A DNA stretch of 64,000 nt. Source: an uncultured Clostridium sp. (lineage in GTDB: Bacteria; Bacillota; Clostridia; Clostridiales; Clostridiaceae). Positions 16,251 through 24,604 of the stretch are shown in pieces. The notes under the pieces were generated by a model. It ran no database searches. It was not told the origin of the DNA and worked only from the letters and a program-made list of their open reading frames with translations. The stretch spans positions 99,545-163,544 of the forward strand of contig CAIFEX010000004.1 in NCBI GenBank assembly GCA_903789665.1, read 5' to 3'. The position numbers and the translations under genes were made by a program. Positions within the stretch are counted from its first letter, which is position 1, and the number at the start of each line of letters is the position of its first letter.

Positions 16251-19200
16251 TTAAAATATTATCTCACAATTTGGAAGTGATTTTTTTAAATCCTGCTGTT
16301 TACTTTCGTTTATTGTTATTCCATACAACTTAAGACTTGTTAAATTCGTTAAGCCTTTTAATGAATTTAAATCAGTTATTCCAGAATTTCTTGATAAATC
16401 AAGAGACTGTAAATTAGTCAATCCACCCAATGGAGTTATATCGCTTATCTGATTGTATCCCAAATCGAGGTTTGTTAAATTGGTTAAATCTTTCAATATA
16501 CTTACACCAGTTATTTGATTATGACTTAAATCAAGTGATTTCAAGCCAATTAATTTTTCTAGTGGAGTAATATTACTTATCTCATTACTATATAAGAAAA
16601 GGCTCTGTAATTTAGTCAGGTTGCTCAGTGCACTTATGTTCTTTAATTTTTTACCATTTCCTTGTCTTAAATCGAGTAACTGTAGATTAGTTAAATTCTC
16701 CAGTACATCTATATTGTCCAGTTGAGTATTACTTAAACTAAGAGACTGTAGGCCCGTCAATCCACTTAATGGAGTTATATCACTTATTGGATTATCATTT
16801 AATTCAAGAGACTTCAAACTTTCCAATTCACTTAAACCACTTATATCAACTAACTTGTTACCATTTAAATTAAGATCCGTTAAACTTGTTAAACCCTTTA
16901 GTTCATCTGCCTCATCTATTTTTTCTATTTCATTACCACATAAATTGAGAGTCGTAAGAGCACTTAACCCCTCCAATCCACTTATATCAGTTATTTGATT
17001 TCCCATTAAATCAAGTAATTTCAAGGCAGATAAATAATCTTTGAGTGGAGTTATATTACTCACTTTATTATTCTGCAAGTTAAGAGACTGTAAATTCTTC
17101 AAACCACTTAATGAACTTATATCAGATATTTGATTATAGCTTAAATCCAAGGTTGTTAAATCTTTCAGATTACTCAGTGCACTTATATCACTTATTTTGT
17201 CATCAGTTCCCCATTGAAAATTTTTATTTAAAAGTAAAGTTTGCAAATTAGTTAATCCTTCTAGTCCTTCTAAATCATCATTTATGGGATTATTACTTAA
17301 ATCAAGATACCTTAAATCTTTCAGCTGACTTAATACACTTGTACTCTTCAATTTAGTAGCTCCCAATTTAAGTATCTGCAACTTAGTTAAATCTTCCAGC
17401 TCACTTAAATCACTATTAATATTCCATCCATTTCCGCTTAAATCAAGTTCTTTAAGGTTTTTCAAATCTTTTAATCCACTTGTATTGATAAATTGTCCGC
17501 TATCAAGACTAAGCGTTTGTAAATTAAGACATTGTAAATTTTTCAAACCACTTAAAAGGCTTAAATCATTTATTGTAGTTCCACTTAGATTAAGAGATTC
17601 CAATTGTGGCAATTCATTCAATAAACTTATACTCTTCGTATTTAAATTTCTATTGTCGGCTAAATTAAGAGTTTTAAGTGAAGTCAAATTTTCAATTCCC
17701 CCAAGATCCACTATGTTTTTTCCCCTGACATCCAATTCAGTTATTTTATCTACATCACTTTTATGTAAGGTTCCAGTAGGTTTCTTTATATCATCTCTTA
17801 CAGCTTTTTCTAAATCTGAATCGGTAAAAGTTACTTCGCTGTCATCATCACTACTTCCACCATCTATAACAGATATAGTTTTAACATCGGAAAGAGGTTT
17901 CATATCCTCCAGGCCATCCCATACAAAAGCCCTCAATTCATAATTTCCCGTATCCGGAATACCTATAGTTCCAATCAGAGAAATCTGTCCTCCCTGTTCA
18001 ACATCTTCCTTGTTGCTTGTACACTTTATAAAGTTATTATTATCTTTATCAAACAGCCCCAGCATGAGTGAAACTGGCTGTTCTTCACCAGAATTATTCA
18101 CAGCCTTTACAATTACTTTAGCATCATCACCCAATTTAAAAGAAGTTTTACCTTCAGGCAGCTCAGTACTTATCTCTATGGGACTGGCACTACTATCGGT
18201 GACTATTACAGTACAAGTGGCAGTTTCCTTTCCATCTCCTGCAGCCGCAGTTATTATCGCCGTACCTTTGGACACTGCAGCTACATTCCCATCCTGGTCA
18301 ACTGTGGCTACTTCGGGTTTATTACTTGTCCATGCCACTTCCTTGTCAGTGGCAGTTTCGGGAGTAACAGTTGCCGTGAGCTTATCGGTACTTCCTTTTT
18401 CCAAAGTTGTATTTGTTTTATTAAGATTTATCCCGGTTACAGGTACGTCTTCATCGGTAACTGTAACAGTACAAAATCCACTGTAGGTATCGTCGGAAGT
18501 CTTGGCATATATAAATGCAGTACCAGGACTCACCGCTGTAACCTTCCCATTTTCATCAACTGCAGCCACTTCATTATTACTACTTCCCCAATTAACAGTC
18601 TTACCATCTGGAATCTGCAAAATAATTGCTTCCTCTCCTCCAGTCTTTAAAGTCAGTTTATCCTGAAGCTTGGCATCCTCGCCATATAGAAATACTACTC
18701 CTGAGGTATCCCCCCACTCTGACTCATCTTCAGGCTTAAAGTTTGTCCCCCGAGTATCCACTACAAGATTTATATCTCCACTAAAACAATTTACTCCAAA
18801 GCTTGCTACAGAACTAGGAGTTTTTATATACTTCAATGAGGTACAGTCTTTAAATACATCATCCCCAACATTCAACAATCCATCATCCAAATTAACTTCT
18901 TTAATGCCTGTACAACCATTAAATGCATAACTTTTTATACCAGTAACTCCTTTCGGAATAGTTATGGAAGTCAAACCAGTACAATTTTCAAAAATTCCAG
19001 TAGGGATAATACCTATGTTATCTGGTAAAGAAATTGACTCCAGCGTGGCACATCCCAGAAAAGCAGAACGTGATGTAGAAAAATAATTATAATAAATCCC
19101 AGTGCAACCGCTGAAGTCTAATTTCTTAGGTACTGTCCAGTCAAAATATTTTTTATTAAATCCTTTACTAGTAATAGCTGTATTATTTGATAAATTTATA

Positions 19201-19547
19201 CCGGACACTCCAGTTAAATATTTCATAATTGGCATATCCTCATCTTTAATATCAAGATCTGACAGGTCAATATCTCCTGTAATAGATGCAAGGTCAGATG
19301 TAGTTAAATCTCCCGTATAGCCGCTGCCTTTATTGGCCGCTTCTGCCAATTTGGTTTTTAACTTTGCATTATTTATGGCGACAGCTTCTTCTCCACTATC
19401 TTCAGTATTCTGCTCACTCACCGCAGGTGTATTGGAATTAAGGCTTTCTGCATAGACAGTATTAAGCCTTCCTGTGTCTGCTGCGACAAATGATACGGAA
19501 CATACTGCAGATATACACAGCAGCATCTCGATTTTCTTCCTCAGCAT
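16251..19547 (-). CDS. Large leucine-rich-repeat surface protein (BspA-like plus internalin-type LRRs, BIG_2 x2)
   Basis: 1098 residues, first gene after the cobalamin riboswitch. A signal peptide (about 1-34) is followed by BspA-type repeats at about 150-260 (..FENCTGLTSITIPKGVTGIKSYAF..), two BIG_2 domains at about 290-455, an Ig-like domain ending FVWDGLEDMKPLSDV near 560, and about twenty 22-residue sds22/internalin-like LRRs from 590 to the end (L..L..LNL..N.ISDISPL). LRR arrays bind protein or glycan partners. No CWB2, LPxTG or transmembrane anchor is seen. Why a large LRR adhesin should be cobalamin-regulated is unclear; it may scaffold the capture proteins or bind corrinoid-carrying partners. 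Confidence 0.85.
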   Translation of the reverse strand: MLRKKIEMLLCISAVCSVSFVAADTGRLNTVYAESLNSNTPAVSEQNTEDSGEEAVAINNAKLKTKLAEAANKGSGYTGDLTTSDLASITGDIDLSDLDIKDEDMPIMKYLTGVSGINLSNNTAITSKGFNKKYFDWTVPKKLDFSGCTGIYYNYFSTSRSAFLGCATLESISLPDNIGIIPTGIFENCTGLTSITIPKGVTGIKSYAFNGCTGIKEVNLDDGLLNVGDDVFKDCTSLKYIKTPSSVASFGVNCFSGDINLVVDTRGTNFKPEDESEWGDTSGVVFLYGEDAKLQDKLTLKTGGEEAIILQIPDGKTVNWGSSNNEVAAVDENGKVTAVSPGTAFIYAKTSDDTYSGFCTVTVTDEDVPVTGINLNKTNTTLEKGSTDKLTATVTPETATDKEVAWTSNKPEVATVDQDGNVAAVSKGTAIITAAAGDGKETATCTVIVTDSSASPIEISTELPEGKTSFKLGDDAKVIVKAVNNSGEEQPVSLMLGLFDKDNNNFIKCTSNKEDVEQGGQISLIGTIGIPDTGNYELRAFVWDGLEDMKPLSDVKTISVIDGGSSDDDSEVTFTDSDLEKAVRDDIKKPTGTLHKSDVDKITELDVRGKNIVDLGGIENLTSLKTLNLADNRNLNTKSISLLNELPQLESLNLSGTTINDLSLLSGLKNLQCLNLQTLSLDSGQFINTSGLKDLKNLKELDLSGNGWNINSDLSELEDLTKLQILKLGATKLKSTSVLSQLKDLRYLDLSNNPINDDLEGLEGLTNLQTLLLNKNFQWGTDDKISDISALSNLKDLTTLDLSYNQISDISSLSGLKNLQSLNLQNNKVSNITPLKDYLSALKLLDLMGNQITDISGLEGLSALTTLNLCGNEIEKIDEADELKGLTSLTDLNLNGNKLVDISGLSELESLKSLELNDNPISDITPLSGLTGLQSLSLSNTQLDNIDVLENLTNLQLLDLRQGNGKKLKNISALSNLTKLQSLFLYSNEISNITPLEKLIGLKSLDLSHNQITGVSILKDLTNLTNLDLGYNQISDITPLGGLTNLQSLDLSRNSGITDLNSLKGLTNLTSLKLYGITINESKQQDLKKSLPNCEIIF

Positions 19548-19615
19548 TTCAATCTCCCCTCCTTAAAATTCAATTTACAACATAAAATCCACAATTAAGA
19601 TTACCTGTAACAGCA

Positions 19616-19643
19616 AAAATACCTCACGCTGTGGGGGTATTTT
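19616..19643 (-). terminator. Second leader hairpin before the LRR gene
   Basis: On the minus strand AAAATACC pairs perfectly with GGTATTTT and is followed by T. It lies between the first leader terminator and the SD of the LRR gene, so the riboswitch leader has two stop-like hairpins in series. Confidence 0.5.
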
Positions 19644-19654
19644 ATAATTATAAA

Positions 19655-19692
19655 AATAAAAAATGGGGAGCTCAGAGAGTTCTCCATTTTTA
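19655..19692 (-). terminator. Riboswitch-associated terminator of the long operon leader
   Basis: On the minus strand the arms around AATGG and CCATT, with an inner GAG/CTC pair, are followed by TTTTTTATTTTT. The hairpin sits after the cobalamin aptamer and before the LRR gene, where transcription would stop when ligand is bound. Confidence 0.65.
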
Positions 19693-19767
19693 CTTAAATG
19701 TAACTGTTTACCCAAAAAATATAAAGGCAAACAGTCTAGCAATCTATGTAATGTCTTCCCCTCCGAA

Positions 19768-19945
19768 AGAATTGACAAAATACCAGGCAGGCCTTCTGGC
19801 TTGGATTCATTTTACTCCCCCGTCTTCCCGGATATATAATCCAGTGACATGTTGGGGTTTCATCTTCCATACAGCAACGGTGGGCTGCAGTGGCTACGAT
19901 TCCACTTTTCCTTTTAACTGTCAAATATAGCAGCACCTGATATAA
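19768..19945 (-). ncRNA. Cobalamin riboswitch (leader of the long operon)
   Basis: Read on the minus strand the leader contains, in order: AGGTGC, the TTAAAAGGAAA...GTGG entry, CACTGCAGCCCACCGTTGCTGT (the B12-box region GCAGCCC..C..ACTGT), GTCACTGG, CGGGAAGAC, a GAGTAAAATGA stretch and AAGCCAGAAGGCCTGCCTGG. This is the conserved core order of the Cobalamin family. It precedes the LRR gene and, through it, all genes to 5.8 kb, none of which has an obvious promoter of its own. Confidence 0.88.
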
Positions 19946-19985
19946 TATATTAAATTTTCATAAATTATTTAATTCTCTAATTTTT

Positions 19986-20014
19986 AGTATAAAATATAAA
20001 TTTACCAAAGTCAA
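19986..20014 (-). promoter_or_regulatory. Promoter of the long cobalamin operon
   Basis: On the minus strand TTGACT (20014-20009) and TATACT (19991-19986) are separated by 17 bases. Transcription would begin about 35-40 bases before the aptamer. Confidence 0.7.
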
Positions 20015-20141
20015 CATTATTTTCATTTTATTTTAACAATTTATTCTTGATCTTACATAAAACTTATATGACATTGGCTGTATGCTTACTGCATATAGTT
20101 AACTATAAAATCACAAATTAATATACAAAATAATATCTCAT

Positions 20142-20177
20142 AAAAAATAGATTGACCCACGAGGATCAATCTATTTT
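20142..20177 (-). terminator. Terminator of the solitary DUF4430 gene
   Basis: The minus strand has AAAATAGATTGA..TCAATCTATTTTTT, a 12-bp AT-rich stem with T-run, 22 bases after the stop at 20199. It separates this gene from the long operon. Confidence 0.8.
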
Positions 20178-20198
20178 ATAGCCAGTTATTTGTTTTAA

Positions 20199-21071
20199 CT
20201 ACAGACCAGAAACCGCCATATTAGCTCCAGTTGATGCAGGTGATAACCCCTTAATTGCTTCATCAACCTGATCTTGTGTAGCCTGCAGTGTCTGTAATGT
20301 TGTTAATGCTGCTTTATAGTTTTCATCATTTTTGTTTTCATAATTAGCCATATCTCTTATAAGATCTGATTTACTTACTCTTTCAAAGAGTGGTGCAACA
20401 TATACTGAAGTATCCCAGTTGTAGTAACCATCATCAGTAACTTCAGTTGGTAAATATGCTGAATTTGCTATTCCAAGATCTGCACCCATTGCTGCCGAGA
20501 ACTCCCAACGTATTACAGCATTATCTGGAACATTGGATAAAGCAGTTGCTGCAGTATAATAAGTTCCATTACTACCATAAGTTTGCGAATCATTTACTGT
20601 AAATGTCCAACCAGATACTCCGTCACATTCTTTTTCTCTAAGCCAGCCTGTATCAGTTATAATTGGCTGATGTAATATATCATTTTTAAAAATAACACCC
20701 TTTGTTACAGTATCAAGCTTATCATAAAATTTAGATGGATAATTAGCTTGAAAATCAGCCTGATTATCTGAATTATCCTGGAATGCTTTTATATACGCAT
20801 ATTGACCCGTAGTTGCATCTATACCAATATTGGGATCAGCCTGTTTCGTTGCATCTAGTATAGTTTTAGAATCATCCAGTGTAACCTTTACCGGTTTTAT
20901 AAGTGGGGATTCTCCCAAAACATTCTTCTCCACGTCCACGTAAACTGTTTTCTCAGAAGCTGCCGCCGCCTGCGCATTGTTTGTAAAAGAAGGTGCTACA
21001 ACTACCCCAAGTGCCATTACCAGTACGCTTAGAACAAATGCAAATGCTTTATTTTTCAAAATTTTAAACAT
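20199..21071 (-). CDS. Secreted DUF4430 (transcobalamin-like) protein
   Basis: About 290 residues; ATG at 21071 has SD AAAGGAGA (a TTG lies one codon earlier). A signal peptide ends near residue 38 (NNAQAAA). Residues about 40-195 hold a DUF4430-type beta domain: 'KPVKVTLDDSKTILDATKQA', 'GVSGWTFTVNDS', 'NVPDNAVIRWEF'. The last 55 residues form a helical FIVAR-like tail (YKAALTTLQTLQATQDQVDEAIKGL). No membrane or wall anchor is present, so it may be a released scavenging protein or bind a wall partner. It is monocistronic and sits behind two tandem cobalamin riboswitches, the tightest control in the window. Confidence 0.78.
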   Translation of the reverse strand: MFKILKNKAFAFVLSVLVMALGVVVAPSFTNNAQAAAASEKTVYVDVEKNVLGESPLIKPVKVTLDDSKTILDATKQADPNIGIDATTGQYAYIKAFQDNSDNQADFQANYPSKFYDKLDTVTKGVIFKNDILHQPIITDTGWLREKECDGVSGWTFTVNDSQTYGSNGTYYTAATALSNVPDNAVIRWEFSAAMGADLGIANSAYLPTEVTDDGYYNWDTSVYVAPLFERVSKSDLIRDMANYENKNDENYKAALTTLQTLQATQDQVDEAIKGLSPASTGANMAVSGL

Positions 21072-21173
21072 CAACTAAGATCTCCTTTCAATTATTTTTC
21101 TACCCCTAAACTCCATGTTAAATAGAAAGTGACCTGTTATCATATACCTTATATAACATCACCCCCTTAAAAT

Positions 21174-21223
21174 ATAAAAATCACAGTCCTCTTTTCCTGA
21201 AAGTGATTTTGAGGCTGTGATTC
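21174..21223 (-). terminator. Riboswitch terminator 2 (before the solitary DUF4430 gene)
   Basis: On the minus strand AATCACAGCCTC and GAGGACTGTGATT pair around a loop of about 20 bases and are followed by TTTTTATATTTT. It lies between the second aptamer and the coding start. Confidence 0.75.
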
Positions 21224-21324
21224 AAATATAAACTATTAAAAAGGCATGTCCATTTATGCAAAATTATAAATCCTAAGCTTGTCCCCTTATTGCCTTTAGC
21301 TCATAATCACTTTTTCATGGAAAG

Positions 21325-21510
21325 TTATTTATGAAATATCCAGGTTAAGATTTCTGACTTATGGCTTTTTCAAGTATGTCTCCGGTTTATTCAAATTTAT
21401 CTGAAAATTTTGGAGGTATTACTTTGAAATTTCCCATTTACAGCGGCCCGACCGCCCAGGTTTCTCACCTGGTTTCCCTTTTATAACCCGCTTTGGCAGG
21501 TTACCTGAAT
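21325..21510 (-). ncRNA. Second (gene-proximal) cobalamin riboswitch, divergent
   Basis: On the minus strand: CAGGTAACCTGCC, then AAAAGGGAAACCAGGTGAGAA, then CCTGGGCGGTCGGGCCGCTGTAA, a GGGAAA, and, after about 80 bases, AGCCATAAGTCAGAAATCTTAACCTGG. These match the order and core of cobalamin aptamers (AAAAGGGAA..GGTGAAA..CC..CGGTCCCGCCACTGTAA and a final AGTCAG..ACCTG). The central GCCACTG and the final box are less well kept than in its neighbour, so ligand affinity or specificity may differ. Confidence 0.7.
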
Positions 21511-21527
21511 AAAAAAACACATCTGTT

Positions 21528-21556
21528 AAAAATAAAAGACCCTCTTTCGAAGGTCC
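21528..21556 (-). terminator. Riboswitch terminator 1 of the tandem leader
   Basis: On the minus strand GACCTTC, GAAA loop and GAGGGTC (one G-U pair) are followed by TTTTATTTTT. It lies between the two aptamers, so each riboswitch has its own terminator. Confidence 0.7.
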
Positions 21557-21639
21557 GCACATATCAAAATCAATATATTTTCCACCTGACATTTAAATGA
21601 AAACATATCCGATATACGTCTTTCCTTCCAAAAGAACTG

Positions 21640-21822
21640 AACATATCACCAAACAGGTAGGTATACTGGCTTGGAATCATCTTACTCTCCGACCTTCCCA
21701 AAGAACTCTGTCTTCAGTGGCACTCCTGGATTTCATCTTCCCTACAGTAGTGGAGGCTGCAGTGGTTTTTGACCACTTTCCCTATTGATTCTTAAAAAGC
21801 CTGTCTGATAAGTTATTATTTT
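21640..21822 (-). ncRNA. First (promoter-proximal) cobalamin riboswitch of the tandem pair
   Basis: On the minus strand: ATAGGGAAAGTGG, CACTGCAGCCTCCACTACTGTAGGGAAGATGAAA, GCCACTGAAGAC, TTGGGAAGG, GGAGAGTAAGATGA and AAGCCAGTATACCTACCTG. All conserved blocks of the Cobalamin aptamer are present in order. Confidence 0.9.
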
Positions 21823-21831
21823 ATCAATTTC

Positions 21832-21860
21832 ATAATATATCAACTTATGTTATTTGTCAA
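21832..21860 (-). promoter_or_regulatory. Promoter of the tandem-riboswitch leader
   Basis: On the minus strand TTGACA (21860-21855) and TATTAT (21837-21832) are 17 bases apart. From here to 22107 upstream I see only AT-rich sequence with no gene or clear signal. Confidence 0.75.
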
Positions 21861-22107
21861 CATATATTCAATATATTTTATAATATATAATTATATTCAA
21901 ACATTTACATATTAATCCTTATACCTTTATTCTCTAATGATTCTTATTCAAAAACTGTATTTGCTGATAATTACTTTTTTACATTTTCCATCTTTACCTA
22001 ATTTTAGATCTGGAATTAAATTAAATACATATACTACATGTAAGAAATTTTTATTGGCAGTAAGCCTATTTATTGTATCCAACTGGTAATTTAATTCAAA
22101 ATCAAAT

Positions 22108-22149
22108 TAAAAAAACAAGGGCTAACAGCCGCCAAAGCTTTTAACCCTT
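22108..22149 (-). terminator. Terminator after the Rpn-like remnant
   Basis: On the minus strand AAGGGTTAAAAGC pairs with GCTGTTAGCCCTT (one mismatch, one G-U), followed by TTTTTTT. Confidence 0.65.
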
Positions 22150-22175
22150 TATTTATATATTTCAAATCAAAGCCA

Positions 22176-22554
22176 TTAAAAATATCTCTCTAGATCCTTA
22201 ATTTTCTCTAAATCAAATATATCCGTTGCAATAGATTCAATCTTCTCCTTTGAAAGTTTTCTTATCTTTTCTTCATAATTCTCCGGCAGCCCATTAAATT
22301 TTTTTCTCAGCTGTTTAATAAGTAGATCTGCTTTCCCCTCTTCTCTGCCTTCTTCTTTTCCCTTTTGTGTATAGTATATTTTCCTTATTTCATCCACAGA
22401 CATCTTAGATACACCTTCCTGTGATTTCTTGAATTCTTCATATTTATCTTCAAAACAATTCTGGAAAAACAAGCTCTACTATTTCAGCTTCAAAAGCCTC
22501 CAATATAGTTTTCCATGCTGCATCAAAATCGTGTATCCTTGTCAAAATTTTCAC
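22176..22554 (-). pseudogene. Remnant of an Rpn-family recombination-promoting nuclease / transposase-like gene
   Basis: A GTG-started frame from 22554 gives VKILTRIHDFDAAWKTILEAF and stops after ~34 codons; it resembles the N-terminus of PD-(D/E)XK 'Rpn/PDDEXK_2' proteins. Just before the stop, a shifted frame continues as an ORF of up to 98 codons (22472-22176) encoding the typical C-terminus (KGKEEGREEGKADLLIKQLRKKFNGLPENYEEKIRKLSKEKIE..DIFDLEKIKDLERYF). The whole nuclease core is missing, so this is an internal deletion plus frameshift of a gene normally about 300 residues long. Confidence 0.75.
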
Positions 22555-22631
22555 ACCTTTGTCCCTTAGTATTAACCAACTCCTTATTATTTATTTTATC
22601 AGAATATCCCGTAATAAGCCATTAAAAATTA

Positions 22632-22693
22632 AAAAATAAGGGCCATCAGACCTGGCAGTTTTCAGCTGAAAGCTGTCAGGCCTTCTAACCCTT
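22632..22693 (-). terminator. Terminator of the XRE regulator gene
   Basis: A long imperfect hairpin on the minus strand (AAGGG..CCTGACAGC..CTGCCAGG..CCCTT) followed by TTATTTTTTAATTTTT. Confidence 0.65.
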
Positions 22694-22732
22694 TACGCAA
22701 AAATCAAACTGCTGGGAATATTCCTACGGGTA

Positions 22733-23122
22733 TTACCCCATGTAAGGCAGAATCAATTTCACCATGTTTTCTATTAGATCCAGTTCCTTTTTGGAACATC
22801 TCTCAAGGAGTTTGTATAACACATCGTCGCCCTCCGCCTTTGGCAGTTTATATTTTTTAATTCTCTCCCTTATTATCATGTCCTTCGTCTGCTCCCTATG
22901 TTCTCCATATATCAAATAATCAGTGGTAACGTGAAGGCAATTGGCTATTCTTACCAGAGCCGTAAGGCTCATCTGCCTTTCTCCACGTTCCAATTGTCCT
23001 ATATAAAGCGTAGAGAGATTTACCATCTCAGCAAATTTTTCTCTTGTTAAATTCAACTCTTCTCTTTTTTCACGGACTCTGCGACCTACTTCCCGTTCGT
23101 CAATTGATTCATCGTTCTTCAT
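22733..23122 (-). CDS. XRE-family transcriptional regulator
   Basis: 129 residues. An HTH_3 domain fills about 10-70 (VGRRVREKREELNLTREKFAEMVNLSTLYIGQLERGERQMSLTALVRIANCLHVTTDYLIYG), a SinR/Cro-like helix-turn-helix followed by an amphipathic C-terminal tail probably for dimerisation. It is monocistronic with its own terminator and SD GGAGTG. Its target is unknown. It lies between the cobalamin locus and larBC and beside a decayed nuclease gene, but the sequence shows no operator tying it to either. Confidence 0.85.
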   Translation of the reverse strand: MKNDESIDEREVGRRVREKREELNLTREKFAEMVNLSTLYIGQLERGERQMSLTALVRIANCLHVTTDYLIYGEHREQTKDMIIRERIKKYKLPKAEGDDVLYKLLERCSKKELDLIENMVKLILPYMG

Positions 23123-23333
23123 TTGTCTTCACTCCTGTCTTTAAACCTCTTACTTTAACTTTATACATAACAATCGATTAATTAAATAATCCATATGCTT
23201 AAAATTTATATATGCTATCAGCATATATAGCCGGCATTTATCAGCCACTATATATATTATTTTCAAAAATAAGGCTGTAAAGTTTGTCAGATTATACAGG
23301 GAACCGATAAGGCTTTTTGTGCAATAAAAATAC

Positions 23334-23371
23334 AAAAAAAACTAATACCCCGGAATTTATTTCCCGGGATA
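23334..23371 (-). terminator. Terminator of the larBC operon
   Basis: On the minus strand ATCCCGG..CCGGGGTAT pairs around an AT loop, followed by TAGTTTTTTTG, just after the larC stop. Confidence 0.75.
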
Positions 23372-23385
23372 TTTTACAAAATCAT

Positions 23386-24570
23386 CTATATCATATTCTG
23401 TCCAACAGCAGCCCGTTTTACAATATCATACACCTCTTTAACAGGTATGCCACATTCTCTCGCCCTTTCACGGCATTCCTCGTATTCAGGAGATATATTT
23501 GAAACTCTATCGCCATAAAATGCAACCTTTACAGAGAATTCTCCCAATTTTGTACTTATTTTCTTTATTTCATAGGGCAGCATGTATTTGTGAAAATTAA
23601 ACACTTTCACCCCAATGGTGGTGGTCTCTTCAAATATAACCTTCAACACATTGTCCATGTTTTCATCACAGGTATTGACACACAGTATATTGCCAATTCT
23701 GTTTTTTTTCATGAAAGCCGTCTGCATATATACATCCGCTGCTCCTGCTGAAAACAATCTCTGAGATATATACTCGTAAAACTGGGGATTCATGTCGTCT
23801 ATATTGGCCTCTATTTTTACCGCTTTTCCCTCTCTTACCAGGTTGTTTTTTATACCCTGTTCCAGCTGTCCCACGTAAATCCTAAGCAGGTTTGGTATTT
23901 CAAGATCCCTGTCTCCTGCTCCGCATCCGCAGCTTTCCACATTCATAGGGGGTATTTCACCAAAATTACTACAGAGAGTTGAAATGACGGCAGCACCTGT
24001 AGGGGTGACGAGTTCCTTTTCAACCCCTTTCGAGTATATTTTTATGCCGTGAAGCAGCTGTACCACGGCAGGTGCCGGCAGAGGTATGATACCATGGGCA
24101 CATTTTGTAAATCCCGTGCCTATATGTATCGGGGAACAGTATATCTTCTCAATTCCCAAAAGATCCAGTCCGGCGGCGGCACCGCATATATCAATTATGG
24201 AATCCATCGCACCTACTTCGTGGAAATGCACAGCTTCCACACTGGTGCCGTGCACTTTCGCCTCTGCCTCTGCAAGATTAGTAAATATCTTTATTATATT
24301 TTCCTTGACTTTTCCCTTGAAACCGCTTTTTTGCACGATGCTCTTAATGTCATTCAAATTTCTATGAACATGTCCTTCATTTACAACAACCTGAACTTTT
24401 GTACCCTTTATTCCATTTTTCAATACATGTCTTGATCTCAAATCAAAAGGAAGGTTGAGTTTCATAAGTTCAGACTTTAAAGTTTCCAATTTCAATCCGG
24501 AATCCACAAGTGCCCCTAAAATCATATCCCCACTTATTCCGGCAGTACATTGAAAATAAGCAATCTTCAT
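23386..24570 (-). CDS. larC: Nickel-pincer cofactor biosynthesis protein LarC
   Basis: 394 residues in one frame. The start MKIAYFQCTAGISGDMILGALVDSG and the HFHEVGAMDSIIDICGAAAGLDLLGI block near 120 are diagnostic. LarC is the CTP-dependent cyclometallase that inserts nickel into the pyridinium bis-thiocarboxylate precursor. In Lactobacillus plantarum larC needs a programmed frameshift; here it is one continuous frame. It lies 34 bases after larB. No larE is in the window; the only possible client is the LarA-like protein at the left edge. Confidence 0.93.
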   Translation of the reverse strand: MKIAYFQCTAGISGDMILGALVDSGLKLETLKSELMKLNLPFDLRSRHVLKNGIKGTKVQVVVNEGHVHRNLNDIKSIVQKSGFKGKVKENIIKIFTNLAEAEAKVHGTSVEAVHFHEVGAMDSIIDICGAAAGLDLLGIEKIYCSPIHIGTGFTKCAHGIIPLPAPAVVQLLHGIKIYSKGVEKELVTPTGAAVISTLCSNFGEIPPMNVESCGCGAGDRDLEIPNLLRIYVGQLEQGIKNNLVREGKAVKIEANIDDMNPQFYEYISQRLFSAGAADVYMQTAFMKKNRIGNILCVNTCDENMDNVLKVIFEETTTIGVKVFNFHKYMLPYEIKKISTKLGEFSVKVAFYGDRVSNISPEYEECRERARECGIPVKEVYDIVKRAAVGQNMI

Positions 24571-24604
24571 AATTTTTACCTTCTTTCACACCATAAGGTG
24601 CATG

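Noticed and set aside
16251..19547. Long run of near-regular repeats as a CRISPR or satellite array
   Set aside because: The period is 66 bases (22 residues) and the repeats encode LRRs in frame; there are no identical repeats separated by unique spacers.
19563..19600. Similar CAATTTACAA..CACAATTAA sequences before the genes at 16101 and 19547 as a shared operator
   Set aside because: The resemblance is to AT-rich sequence (also at 16129-16155) without symmetry, and the upstream copy lies downstream of the riboswitch terminators.
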